Origin: a virus
Length of the DNA stretch: 64,000 nt
Direction: 5' to 3' (one strand)
IMG/VR virus record: IMGVR_UViG_3300032241_002336
Coordinates: 17,656-81,655 of that record
The first letter of the stretch is position 1. Each line of letters begins with the position of its first letter. The translations under genes and the position numbers were made by a program. Under the pieces are notes generated by a model, which was not told where the DNA came from, ran no database searches, and saw only the letters and a program-made list of their open reading frames with translations. Of this stretch, positions 24,644 through 33,752 are shown piece after piece.

Positions 24644-27600
24644 TTATATACAATTATTTGGTATACCCTTACTGTTATTTTCGCTTACTACAGTAATAAG
24701 TACAGGTACAATTTTAGTCCCAACAACAAAGCTATAATAATTATCAGATGGGCGAAATCCACAATAAGCATTTGTATCCCCATAAATGTAAAAACTAGCT
24801 ATATTATTATTTAAATCCGAAACACCAATATATACTGTTGTTCCAATAGCTACATTATCAATTTTTCCTATACTCATATAACTAAGTGACATGCCTTGTG
24901 GGTATACAGTAAAATATTTCCAATTTTTGCCATTATCAACACTATACCAAATATTAACGCCCATAACATTTTGTTGTATAGTTTGATTTAACTCAATAGG
25001 TACACTAACTGTATTGGATACATACGCAGTTGCTGTTACTTGACAACCAGTACTTAAATCAGTTACAGTAACATTATAAGTTCCAGTTCCTAAATTATTT
25101 ATTGTCTGTGTAGTAGCATTATTATTCCATAAATAAGTTATATTTGTATTAGAATTAACACCACCTACATTAGCCGTAGCTGAATTACTTGTTGTTGTTA
25201 TAGTTACTGTTAAATAACTACAATCAATTGATGGAACAGTAATTGGTAATGTATTTGAACAGCCAATACTATCTGTTACGGTTACTTTATAATTACCTGC
25301 TGATAAGCTACTTATAGTATTTGTTGTATTCTGTATTAAAATAGTACCATTATTATTGAGTGAATACCAAGTTATTGTATAGGGTCCCGTGGCATTATTT
25401 ACATTAATTTTTATGGAGCCATCACTTCCTGTACTACCCTTAACAGTAGGTGTTATTGTTAAATTACAAGATATTAAGGGTACATTTATGGCAGTAGTTA
25501 CTGAACAACCATTTGAATCATTAACGGTAATATTATATATACCATTAATTAAATTTGGTATTGTAAAAGTACCGACAATATTTTCATTCGTTGTTGTTGT
25601 ATTTCCTATATTCCAACTATAATTATATGTTCCATTACCACCAGCAGTTATTATTGAAATAGAGCCAGTTGGTGAACCATTAGTTGAACCAATGACATTA
25701 GTTGTTAGTTTTAATTTACAAGCTATACTGCTACAGCCTATAGTTCCACTGGATCTCTCATTATATGTAGAAATTATTATAGAATTAGCTGATAATAAAT
25801 CATTTAATCCTAATGATGTCAATTGACATCCATAACCAATATTATTAGTGATTGGATCGGTAATTTTTGTCGCTATTGTATAATTAGGAATACAATTACA
25901 TCCATCTACAGATACCGTTGTTGTTCCACCAGTTTCTGTATCAAATACCAAATATTTTTGATTATCCTGAGGATTTATAAGATATTCTGCGACATCTAAT
26001 TTCCAATTACATGTAACAAAGCAACCACATGTATTAGTTGTTTGGCAGCAAATATATCCGTTATTATATAAATTACCATTTGAATCTAATTCATTATAGA
26101 AGTATGGTATACTGCCGTTAAAATTACAGCATTTTTCATTAATAAAATAACTACTGTAATAAACTGGGGCGTTATTAACTTCATAAAGGCTACCATCCAA
26201 ATTATATTGATTAAAATTGAATATATAATAACCATACTGAGTATTTAAACTTGTACTAGCTATTTCTTCTTGACAACTTAATTCTATAACTTTATTACTA
26301 AGACAAACACTAAGACATTTTGAATCTGTTGGTATAACACAACCGCAATTTGTTAAATCTTGTCTATCCGCTGGATCTAATACGACACTTGATGTTATCA
26401 ATACACAATTACTAAAATCAGCGCCATCATCATTTGTTATGTCAACATATGTATTACCAGAATAACTGGTCATTGTGCCACCATTATAGTTATTGAATAA
26501 ATTTACACTACTTGTTGTTGTAGTCTGTGAACTTATAGTGACAGCTGAAAAATTAGGTATTAGGCTTTTAAATTGATTAATATAAGCATATCCACCATCA
26601 TATGGACCTAAATGTGGATTATTACCAGTTGTAATATCAAGATTTGCATTCGGACCTCCTGTTTCTCTATACCATAATCCATTACTCTGAAAATATAAAT
26701 TAGGAGTATTTGTTAATGGAGCTGGGTATCCACTTAGACTTACTGGATAATTTGTTAAATCAGGATTAGCATTATTTAATAGTAATGCTTCTTGAAAAAC
26801 ATTCATGTCTATTTGATTCTGTGCGACATAAACATATTCATTAAATGATATAAGACCCAATGGAGTACCTATAAATTTAAATAAAAATTCAACAGCTTTT
26901 CTTGTTCCCTTTGACTTCCATAACCATGGAGTATTTAAAATTAATCTTCTCCATAGCTCATTATCAGCCTCTTCAGCAGTAAATCCAACACTATGTCCAC
27001 TATATGTTGATTGATTAGGTAAGACATAATTTTTTAATAAATCTAATTCTAATACAGAAGATATTAAATCCCAACCTAGATTTTTAGCTAGATCTTTTAA
27101 ATATACATCTGGTGTATTATCATTTTTATCATAACTAACAACATGTGCAAAACTAATACCCTTTACGTATGTATTTAAATCATCATATCCCCTACCATAA
27201 ATGTTTAAAGTTTTTAACATTTTTTGGTCACTTGTATCTTGATCCTGCGGATCAGCATGTACTTCAGTCGTGTCAAAATCAGTAATAGAATTTGATACAA
27301 GGAATCTGGTCATTAAACTACTTGTTGTTAAATCATAATTTGAGCATATTCCAGATAATTTGGTAGCATAATTGATATATTGAACAGTATCAAAATCAAG
27401 ATTATAACCATCGGTTGTCGGCCATGTAACAGTATCGCTTATATATAATATATTACCCGTATCAGCCTTAACTGTATAATTAAATTTTGCGGTATATTTT
27501 GGATTTGAAAATCTATTTAATAGATATGCTTCAAAAGGTGGCAGATTATTAAAAAATAAATTTTCTTGTACGGTATTTGGTTTTATATAATATGTTAAAT

Positions 27601-28348
27601 AACCATTATTCGTTATTCCAGAAAAAACATTTCCCTGAACAACAAAATATAAATAATCATTAATTGTTTTTGTAGAACCAGTGAACCCAAATATATCATA
27701 TTCTTGATTATTATATAATATCGCATATTCTTGATAACTGTTAATTAAAACAGTTAATGGGTTGTTTGAAGCCGTTGTCTGTCCAGACATCCCATTATTA
27801 AAATAATTAAGTTGATATTGATTAGCAATTGTATTAACATTAACTCTAAAGGATGACTGATTACTAATGCTATTGTATATATAATTTTCAACTGTATATC
27901 CTGATTGTGTCAGATATACTGGAGGAATGGCATAAATTGGATTGACGTATAATGCCGCTGGCCAATTAATAATAATATCCTCTAGTGATACTCTAACTAA
28001 TTCAGTCAAGGAACCAAATAAAGCATAATTTGTTAAATCTGTAGTATCAAGATTTAATAAAACTGTAGCATTATTTAATAATAAATTTAAAGAATCTGCT
28101 AAATTTGTATTTAAATTAGTTAATGTTACAAAATTAGAAAAGTTCTTAGTTGTAAAAGTTTTAGTCGTTTTAGGACTATAATTTGTTGTTACAGCAAAAT
28201 TACCAAGCGTAAAAAGAGATGTTGAGCCTGATGAAACTAGCGATGGGCCAGCTAGATCAGGCATAAAATTTCTATATTCTATATTGTCATTATATACGAC
28301 CTTCTGGGCATATCCGACAACTTTTATTCTTGGGTTGCTACTTGTCAT
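24644..28348 (-). CDS. Large baseplate/tail protein with P2 gpI-like segment and SprB-type repeats
   Basis: A 1234-residue protein. Around residues 465-525 lies a conserved-looking stretch, DNELWRRLILNTPWLWKSKG then TRKAVEFLFKFIGTPLGLI. This resembles the 'RRL...lyr.KGT...le.ll...g' core of P2 gpI-like tail proteins, which sit at the baseplate periphery. A Cys-rich region with CGCVIPTDSKCLSVC and CCQTTNTCGCFVTC follows (about 690-870). Three SprB-type repeats (about 880-1110) and a C-terminal beta domain end the protein. I infer a baseplate component that carries fibres or adhesin repeats. Its ATG overlaps the stop of the upstream gene by one base. Confidence 0.8.
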   Translation of the reverse strand: MTSSNPRIKVVGYAQKVVYNDNIEYRNFMPDLAGPSLVSSGSTSLFTLGNFAVTTNYSPKTTKTFTTKNFSNFVTLTNLNTNLADSLNLLLNNATVLLNLDTTDLTNYALFGSLTELVRVSLEDIIINWPAALYVNPIYAIPPVYLTQSGYTVENYIYNSISNQSSFRVNVNTIANQYQLNYFNNGMSGQTTASNNPLTVLINSYQEYAILYNNQEYDIFGFTGSTKTINDYLYFVVQGNVFSGITNNGYLTYYIKPNTVQENLFFNNLPPFEAYLLNRFSNPKYTAKFNYTVKADTGNILYISDTVTWPTTDGYNLDFDTVQYINYATKLSGICSNYDLTTSSLMTRFLVSNSITDFDTTEVHADPQDQDTSDQKMLKTLNIYGRGYDDLNTYVKGISFAHVVSYDKNDNTPDVYLKDLAKNLGWDLISSVLELDLLKNYVLPNQSTYSGHSVGFTAEEADNELWRRLILNTPWLWKSKGTRKAVEFLFKFIGTPLGLISFNEYVYVAQNQIDMNVFQEALLLNNANPDLTNYPVSLSGYPAPLTNTPNLYFQSNGLWYRETGGPNANLDITTGNNPHLGPYDGGYAYINQFKSLIPNFSAVTISSQTTTTSSVNLFNNYNGGTMTSYSGNTYVDITNDDGADFSNCVLITSSVVLDPADRQDLTNCGCVIPTDSKCLSVCLSNKVIELSCQEEIASTSLNTQYGYYIFNFNQYNLDGSLYEVNNAPVYYSSYFINEKCCNFNGSIPYFYNELDSNGNLYNNGYICCQTTNTCGCFVTCNWKLDVAEYLINPQDNQKYLVFDTETGGTTTVSVDGCNCIPNYTIATKITDPITNNIGYGCQLTSLGLNDLLSANSIIISTYNERSSGTIGCSSIACKLKLTTNVIGSTNGSPTGSISIITAGGNGTYNYSWNIGNTTTTNENIVGTFTIPNLINGIYNITVNDSNGCSVTTAINVPLISCNLTITPTVKGSTGSDGSIKINVNNATGPYTITWYSLNNNGTILIQNTTNTISSLSAGNYKVTVTDSIGCSNTLPITVPSIDCSYLTVTITTTSNSATANVGGVNSNTNITYLWNNNATTQTINNLGTGTYNVTVTDLSTGCQVTATAYVSNTVSVPIELNQTIQQNVMGVNIWYSVDNGKNWKYFTVYPQGMSLSYMSIGKIDNVAIGTTVYIGVSDLNNNIASFYIYGDTNAYCGFRPSDNYYSFVVGTKIVPVLITVVSENNSKGIPNNCI
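25010..25730 (-). repeat. Three SprB-type repeats
   Basis: Approximate limits. The units contain GSPTGSISIITAGGNGTYNY, GSDGSIKINVNNATGPYTI and the shorter NITYLWNNNATTQTINNLG, each ending in a (Y/T)x(I/V)TVxD...C strand. They are more diverged than those of the giant adhesin. Confidence 0.7.
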
Positions 28349-29253
28349 TATACTGTTGTTATTGTTGTAAAGTTTTTAGTAAAATCAATATTGGTTCTCT
28401 GTTGTCTAATTTCAAATAATGGCAATCCAGTATATGCATCTTTAATTTCATACAAATCATACTGTGCATAAATTTGATTATTGAAATTGTATATTGTATA
28501 TATACCATCATCAATTGATTTAGACTGATTACCATACAATGCATAAGCAAGTGTATCAAAATCATTTGTAACAAGTTCTAGTTCAATCATTATTGGATTG
28601 AAAAATGTATTTGTTAAAATAACTGGCTGATTTGTCTGTCCTATAAATGGAAAAATATTTGGACTTACATTTGGTGCCGAATTAGGGGAAACAGTACAAA
28701 AAACAAGAGTGGAATTATCATTAAAACGATATCTTATAGCTTTTTGATTTGTATTTGTAAGATTTTGATTTACTGGTTCAGCTCTATTATTAGAGGTAAT
28801 TATAGTAAATGTATTATTTATCTTAGCGTCTGGCGCAGAAGGATTTAAATATTCAATTTTATAACCAATTAAGCCATTATTTTCAAAATATGTCAAAAAA
28901 TTAGTAGGAATTGTTGATAAATCAAATATTAACCCGTTAATATCTGGATATGCTGACAAAACACCGACATCAACAATATTTGTTCTTATTTCAACTGGTT
29001 TTATAATAATTGTATAAATTCCAGCTGTTGAAAATATATTTGTGGGTAGTTGTAGCGTATACATTCCACTAAACATTTCAAAACTATAGGGACTATTTGG
29101 ATTTTTAACTTTAACCAAAACATCACTAGAATTAGTTATTTTAGTCAATGTACTAGCTTGTACTGACCTATTAGACGCATAAGTATAAAAAATCTCTACA
29201 TCCTGTGGTGCTACATCAGCACTTCTTATATTACCATAGATACCACTAGCCAT
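28348..29253 (-). CDS. Tail/baseplate structural protein, unknown
   Basis: The 301-residue protein begins MASGIYGNIRSADVAPQDVE and is rich in beta-type sequence with repeated Asn and Thr (YTYASNRSVQASTLTKITNS). It has no signal peptide or membrane helix. It shares a TAATG-type one-base overlap with the next gene (24644..28348), so it belongs to the tail operon. I do not recognise the family. In this position, between baseplate proteins, it is likely a baseplate or tail-tube accessory. Upstream it is separated from the rest of the block by a stranded gene fragment and a plus-strand endonuclease. Confidence 0.75.
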   Translation of the reverse strand: MASGIYGNIRSADVAPQDVEIFYTYASNRSVQASTLTKITNSSDVLVKVKNPNSPYSFEMFSGMYTLQLPTNIFSTAGIYTIIIKPVEIRTNIVDVGVLSAYPDINGLIFDLSTIPTNFLTYFENNGLIGYKIEYLNPSAPDAKINNTFTIITSNNRAEPVNQNLTNTNQKAIRYRFNDNSTLVFCTVSPNSAPNVSPNIFPFIGQTNQPVILTNTFFNPIMIELELVTNDFDTLAYALYGNQSKSIDDGIYTIYNFNNQIYAQYDLYEIKDAYTGLPLFEIRQQRTNIDFTKNFTTITTV

Positions 29254-29313
29254 TTATTTTTTTTTTATTTTTTTTTATTATTTAATATATTTTACTAACT
29301 TAAAAAGTAAAAT

Positions 29314-29433
29314 TTATTGTTTTTTTAAATTAAAATATCCGTTACCGTAATTCTGTAATTCATCTATATTTGTAATTTCAGCCATTTTTAAATGACTTTC
29401 AAATACACTCAAAATTCCTCTATCTATAAATAC
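29314..29433 (-). pseudogene. Stranded 3' end of the tail gene at 30373..31206
   Basis: The minus strand here encodes FIDRGILSVFESHLK followed by MAEITNIDELQNYGNGYF and ends NLKKQ-stop. The last ~38 codons of 30373..31206 read FIDRGILSVFESHLK, then LSEITNLDELTKYGKGYF, ending KLIPQ-stop. The two copies are alike throughout but differ at many third positions and several residues. No start codon or body of the gene precedes this fragment. The plus-strand endonuclease lies exactly between the two copies. I read this as the original gene end, cut off when the endonuclease arrived with its own version. Confidence 0.85.
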
Positions 29434-29456
29434 ATGCAATTATTTATATATTTGAT

Positions 29457-29466
29457 ATATTTATAA
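29457..29466 (+). promoter_or_regulatory. Putative late-type promoter motif (ATATTTATAA), plus strand
   Basis: ATATTTATAA on the plus strand, 18 bases before the ATG of the plus-strand endonuclease. It is part of a palindrome (ATATTTATAAATAT), so it reads on both strands. Confidence 0.4.
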
Positions 29467-29484
29467 ATATGCAAAAAGTAATTT

Positions 29485-30387
29485 ATGTCTAAAAAAATAA
29501 CATCGGATGAATTCGTCAATAAAGCAAATGAGATTCATAATAATAAGTATGATTATAGTAAAGTAGAATATATAGATAATTATAGTAAGGTAAAGATTAT
29601 TTGTCCTATACATGGGGAGTTTGAACAAAAACCTAATAATCATTTAAAGAGAAAACAAGGTTGTGTATATTGCGGGGGAAGATATAAATTTACTATTAAT
29701 GATTTTATTTCCAAATCTTATAAAATTCATGGAAACAAATATGATTATTCTCTGGTTAATTATAGGAATGCTAGTTCAAAAATAAAAATTATTTGTCCCC
29801 TTCATGGTGAATTTGAACAAACCCCAAGTAGTCATACAGACCAACAAGCTGGTTGTCCAAAATGTTCAAAAAAATATAAATATACTAATGATGAATTTGT
29901 TAATAAAGCAAATGAGATTCATAATAATAAGTATGATTATAGTAAGGTAAAATATATAAATAATTATACTAAAATTGAGATAATATGTAAAATTCATGGG
30001 ATTTTTAGCCAAACTCCATCTAATCATTTATCTGGTAAGGGTTGTCAGGATTGTAGTAATTCAAAAAATGAAAATTTAATTAGTTTATTTTTGGATAAAG
30101 AAAAAATAAATTATGCTACGCAGCATAAATTTAATGATTGTATGAATATTAGGAAATTACCATTTGATTTTTATATACCAAAATATAATACTTGTATTGA
30201 ATTCAATGGAAAACAGCATTACGAACCAATAGATTTTTTTGGGGGGATCAGGGGATTTGAAAAACAGAAAAAAAGAGACAAGATAAAAATAAAATATTGT
30301 TTAGATAATAATATAAAATTAATAACAATTAAATATAACGAAAATATTTCAGAAATATTATCAAAACTAGTTTTATTGTGGGATTAA
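29485..30387 (+). CDS. Free-standing homing endonuclease with zinc-finger-type repeats
   Basis: A 300-residue protein on the opposite strand from its neighbours. It has three ~60-residue repeats (EFVNKANEIHNNKYDYSKVE, then VKIICPIHGEFEQ, then H...GC.YC). The Cys/His pattern C-x2-H ... H ... C-x2-C suggests zinc-binding DNA-recognition modules, resembling the DUF723-type repeats seen in phage endonucleases. A C-terminal Vsr/PD-(D/E)XK-like nuclease follows: FDFYIPKYNTCIEFNGKQHY, then KKRDKIKIKYCLDNNIKL. The likely metal-binding residues are the Asp of FDFYIP, the Glu of IEFNG and the Gln/His of KQHY. Its stop lies 15 bases inside the convergent tail gene, and a stranded copy of that gene's end lies before its start. 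It is a mobile gene by context. Confidence 0.87.
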   Translation: MSKKITSDEFVNKANEIHNNKYDYSKVEYIDNYSKVKIICPIHGEFEQKPNNHLKRKQGCVYCGGRYKFTINDFISKSYKIHGNKYDYSLVNYRNASSKIKIICPLHGEFEQTPSSHTDQQAGCPKCSKKYKYTNDEFVNKANEIHNNKYDYSKVKYINNYTKIEIICKIHGIFSQTPSNHLSGKGCQDCSNSKNENLISLFLDKEKINYATQHKFNDCMNIRKLPFDFYIPKYNTCIEFNGKQHYEPIDFFGGIRGFEKQKKRDKIKIKYCLDNNIKLITIKYNENISEILSKLVLLWD

Positions 30388-31206
30388 CTTAAAATAACCC
30401 TTTCCATATTTTGTTAATTCATCTAAATTTGTTATTTCTGACAATTTAAGATGACTTTCAAATACGCTTAAAATTCCTCTATCTATAAAAATATCACTTT
30501 TGACTTCTGGTTGAGAAATAATCCCTAATAAATATTCTTCTTTTGTCATCGCTGATAAAGAAATATTTGTCATATTAAATCCCTGACTTATATATGAAAA
30601 ATTTGTAACAATAGTTGATGTAAAATCTTGAAAAAATAAGCCGTTTTTCTGGTTTATTGTTCCAATATTTATATCATTTTTATCAGCATCAAATACATAA
30701 CTTATTGGTTCAATTAATTGTGTAACTCTATTTACGCCATTTACAGTATTACCCTGAAAATCAATATATGTATCAGTACTTGTATCGAAATTTAATGTAT
30801 ATTGTCCATTATTAATATATGATTGATTATCCTGTAATCTCGAATCACTTGTTCCAGTAACAATAATATTTGGATATTGATAATAAGCTGATACAGTTTG
30901 TCCTGTTACTCTTGTATCAATATTAACCATAGTTTGAGCACTTATAGGCATTTTTCCAAACATAAATGGAAATGTTATACCACTGGCTGATAGTTTTTCA
31001 ATTAAAATTGTATAATCAGGTGGTTGACTTATGCCAATAGTAGATGGTATATAATAGGTATCCGTAAAAATGCCTAAATCCTCAATATTTTTGGTTAAAT
31101 AAATGTTTACATAAAAAGTACTAGCCGTTAAAGTACCATAAGTTGGGCTATAATCATTCCTATCAATAAAAGGCTCAAGTGATATAGTTTTTTTTATAAT
31201 TTTCAT
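30373..31206 (-). CDS. Tail structural protein with an apparently replaced C-terminus
   Basis: A 277-residue virion protein of unknown family (MKIIKKTISLEPFIDRNDYS...). It consists mostly of beta-type sequence and is free of Cys. It shares a one-base TAATG-type junction with the upstream gene 31206..32060. Its last ~38 codons occur a second time, diverged, at 29314..29433 beyond the plus-strand endonuclease, so the present C-terminus was probably brought in with that endonuclease. Its stop codon overlaps the endonuclease stop region by 15 bases on opposite strands. The protein reads as intact. Likely a baseplate or tail accessory. Confidence 0.78.
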   Translation of the reverse strand: MKIIKKTISLEPFIDRNDYSPTYGTLTASTFYVNIYLTKNIEDLGIFTDTYYIPSTIGISQPPDYTILIEKLSASGITFPFMFGKMPISAQTMVNIDTRVTGQTVSAYYQYPNIIVTGTSDSRLQDNQSYINNGQYTLNFDTSTDTYIDFQGNTVNGVNRVTQLIEPISYVFDADKNDINIGTINQKNGLFFQDFTSTIVTNFSYISQGFNMTNISLSAMTKEEYLLGIISQPEVKSDIFIDRGILSVFESHLKLSEITNLDELTKYGKGYFKLIPQ

Positions 31207-32060
31207 TATAATGTCTGTATTTGATATAAATTAACAAAAACATTTGTATTATTTTGATTTTGGACATAACTTACATTAGTTGAATAAGTATTATCTATTT
31301 TGTAATAATATCCATTTGTGTTCTTATATAATGTATATTTTGTATATAATTTATTTACCAATGTATCTATACTATATACATTTGAATCTGTCATTAACTT
31401 TGTTACAGAACCATTTTTAGCATTATAATAAGAAGCATTCATATATAAATTTTTTGGCGTTTCTATGGAAACAGAATTTTTATAATCATAAATATAATAA
31501 CCCTCATAAAATGCTTTTGATATTAATAATGGATTAGATAATACAAAATCAACTGGAACTTGATTTGCTGGTTTTGATTCCCCCTTTAAATAATGAACAC
31601 CATTTAAGACACCTCCCTGTTGATATAAATCATCCTGTGTCAACATACTATATATGTTAATCTGTGTCACTAAATTCTGTGTTAGATTATTATCGGAATC
31701 ATAAAAATTTAACTCTAAATAACTCTGAGTAAAATAATTTGTTTCAGTCTGTAAATCAGTATCTGTCATTCCAATATCTGAATACATTGTAGTAATTGGA
31801 AAACTTCCATTAACTAAAAAAGATAAATTGTAATTTACATTAATTATTAAATTACCATTCATATTTACTGGTGTATATCTTACCTTTTCATAATCCAATA
31901 TTGGATTTATTGCATTGGCTACCTCAACATTTACAAAATTAGTCTGTATTATGTCAGCATTATCAACCATTTGATAATTCATGTTTATTGGTATATTAAT
32001 AGTACTAGCTGTAGTACCACTTAATAGTGTAAATGGATTTATATAATATTTAACAAACAT
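31206..32060 (-). CDS. Tail structural protein, unknown
   Basis: The 284-residue protein begins MFVKYYINPFTLLSGTTAST. It is rich in Tyr and Asn and probably all-beta, with no catalytic or membrane motifs. The start overlaps the stop of the upstream gene by 11 bases and its own stop overlaps the next gene by one base, so it belongs to the tail operon. No family recognised. Position among baseplate and fibre genes suggests a baseplate component. Confidence 0.75.
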   Translation of the reverse strand: MFVKYYINPFTLLSGTTASTINIPINMNYQMVDNADIIQTNFVNVEVANAINPILDYEKVRYTPVNMNGNLIINVNYNLSFLVNGSFPITTMYSDIGMTDTDLQTETNYFTQSYLELNFYDSDNNLTQNLVTQINIYSMLTQDDLYQQGGVLNGVHYLKGESKPANQVPVDFVLSNPLLISKAFYEGYYIYDYKNSVSIETPKNLYMNASYYNAKNGSVTKLMTDSNVYSIDTLVNKLYTKYTLYKNTNGYYYKIDNTYSTNVSYVQNQNNTNVFVNLYQIQTL

Positions 32061-33750
32061 TATTTACTTTATTTACTTTAAAATTATTGCTCATTGGATC
32101 ACCCAATGGATCTGCTGGAAATCCATAAAAATATAGATTCCAATTATCAAATGGATCTTGTCTTCTGACATTAAAACAATAGTTTTGATATAGATAATGA
32201 CATCCATTTAAAAACGGATAATCGGCCATTCCATACTTTATATCCGATTGACCAATATCCAAAAGACTTCTCCATAAATAAGTTCCATCACCCAAATTAG
32301 TAGCATAATCTGGTATATCTATAGTATTTAAATCACCCTGTTCTATATAACTTGAAAAAATTCTTATTGTCATTAGATTATGTGCTTTATAATAATAACC
32401 CTCTGGTCTCGGACCAGCTACAATAGAATCACCAGTAGTCTCTCTATTAATTGTATTAAACCTATGATATACATCTGATAATGAAATCTCTTGAACTGTC
32501 ATAATATTATATTCAACTACATCGCCATAAAAATATGAATTATTTATAGTTACATTTGTTTCTAATGGCGTAAACGTCTCACTAGGTGCACTGAGTACAT
32601 TATGTATTTTTTGTATTACTGGAATATTTTTTAAATATGTAAGTGTATTTCCATTATTTAATGTAGGAATAAATGGTGATTCTATTCCAGATGATATTTC
32701 TGAAAATATATTATTACTATCTGTTTTAATAGTAGTTAAATATAATTGACTCAATGGTCTACCTAAATTATCAACTAAATCGCTGACATCAATATCTTTA
32801 TTAAAAAGAAATTGCGTTATATCATCAGTAAAAATATTTTCTGAAAATCCTAATTTATATATTTCATAATCATTTGGTCCTAATACAGATGTCTCAGTAG
32901 TTTTAATTGGTTTGAATAGTCTAAAATAATATTTTGATGGAACCCCATTATATAATTTAATCATTCTTGAATTATCTCCAATTGATAATGTAGTTATATC
33001 TAAATTTATACAGAAATAATTATTCTGTAGACTTCCATCATCCAATCCAAGTCTTTTTATATCATAAGTCCCATCCATGTTTGTACCCGTGAGTATTATA
33101 CTATCACCGACATTGAGATTATGATTAACAGCTACGCTTAATGCTGTCATATTTTTACCACCAATAATTACTGAATTAGAATCCACAATTAATAAACCAT
33201 TATTAATCATTGGATGTTTTGTATCTGCACTAAATGGATAAGTAATTGTTATCTCCCAATTTTTTGTTGGTAAATTATTTTGATTTAAATTTGTTATATC
33301 TGGAATAAAAGAAAATCTTTCTCTTTTAGGCTCCATGTCAAAATAATTACATAATGAAGCATTTGTCAATACAGGATCAAAATATCCAAACCATCCATCT
33401 ATTTCCTTTAAATGATTTTGTATGCTCTGTGCAAAAGTATATGGAACTAGATTATTATTATAGCCAGTATCTGTAAATAATGGCGTACTTAATGATTTCC
33501 AAGAATATTCTATATCAGTTGTATTAAATAATGGATTACTTGTAATTGGATTTATAGTACCGAGTATTCTATAATAAGTACTATTTTGCCTTTCAGTATT
33601 AAATTGTTTATTTACATCAAGCATATAAGCATTATCATCAGAAGGCAAAAGTTTTCTACTACTTGTAATTTCAAAATTTGTATACAACTTCGGACTTGTA
33701 GCCTGTTTTGATGTACTTGATATTAATATTTGTCTTATTCTATTATCCAT
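32050..33750 (-). CDS. Tail structural protein, unknown (start placed at 33750)
   Basis: A 566-residue protein when started at the ATG at 33750 (MDNRIRQILISSTSKQATSP). A longer reading with a TTG start at 33777 would overlap the upstream gene by 25 bases and add MYCNSSIII. I prefer the ATG, which lies just after the upstream stop at 33753. The sequence is beta-rich with Tyr and Asn. It includes a stretch GGKNMTALSVAVNHNLNVGD then SIILTGTNMDGTYDI that resembles small beta-sandwich inserts in tail proteins. No enzyme motif. Likely a baseplate or tail accessory component. Confidence 0.77.
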   Translation of the reverse strand: MDNRIRQILISSTSKQATSPKLYTNFEITSSRKLLPSDDNAYMLDVNKQFNTERQNSTYYRILGTINPITSNPLFNTTDIEYSWKSLSTPLFTDTGYNNNLVPYTFAQSIQNHLKEIDGWFGYFDPVLTNASLCNYFDMEPKRERFSFIPDITNLNQNNLPTKNWEITITYPFSADTKHPMINNGLLIVDSNSVIIGGKNMTALSVAVNHNLNVGDSIILTGTNMDGTYDIKRLGLDDGSLQNNYFCINLDITTLSIGDNSRMIKLYNGVPSKYYFRLFKPIKTTETSVLGPNDYEIYKLGFSENIFTDDITQFLFNKDIDVSDLVDNLGRPLSQLYLTTIKTDSNNIFSEISSGIESPFIPTLNNGNTLTYLKNIPVIQKIHNVLSAPSETFTPLETNVTINNSYFYGDVVEYNIMTVQEISLSDVYHRFNTINRETTGDSIVAGPRPEGYYYKAHNLMTIRIFSSYIEQGDLNTIDIPDYATNLGDGTYLWRSLLDIGQSDIKYGMADYPFLNGCHYLYQNYCFNVRRQDPFDNWNLYFYGFPADPLGDPMSNNFKVNKVNNVC

Positions 33751-33752
33751 AA

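Noticed and set aside
29289-29313. AT-only inverted repeat (ATTTTACT...AGTAAAAT) as terminator
   Set aside because: It has only one G-C pair in the stem and is followed by A-rich, not T-rich, sequence on the transcribed strand.
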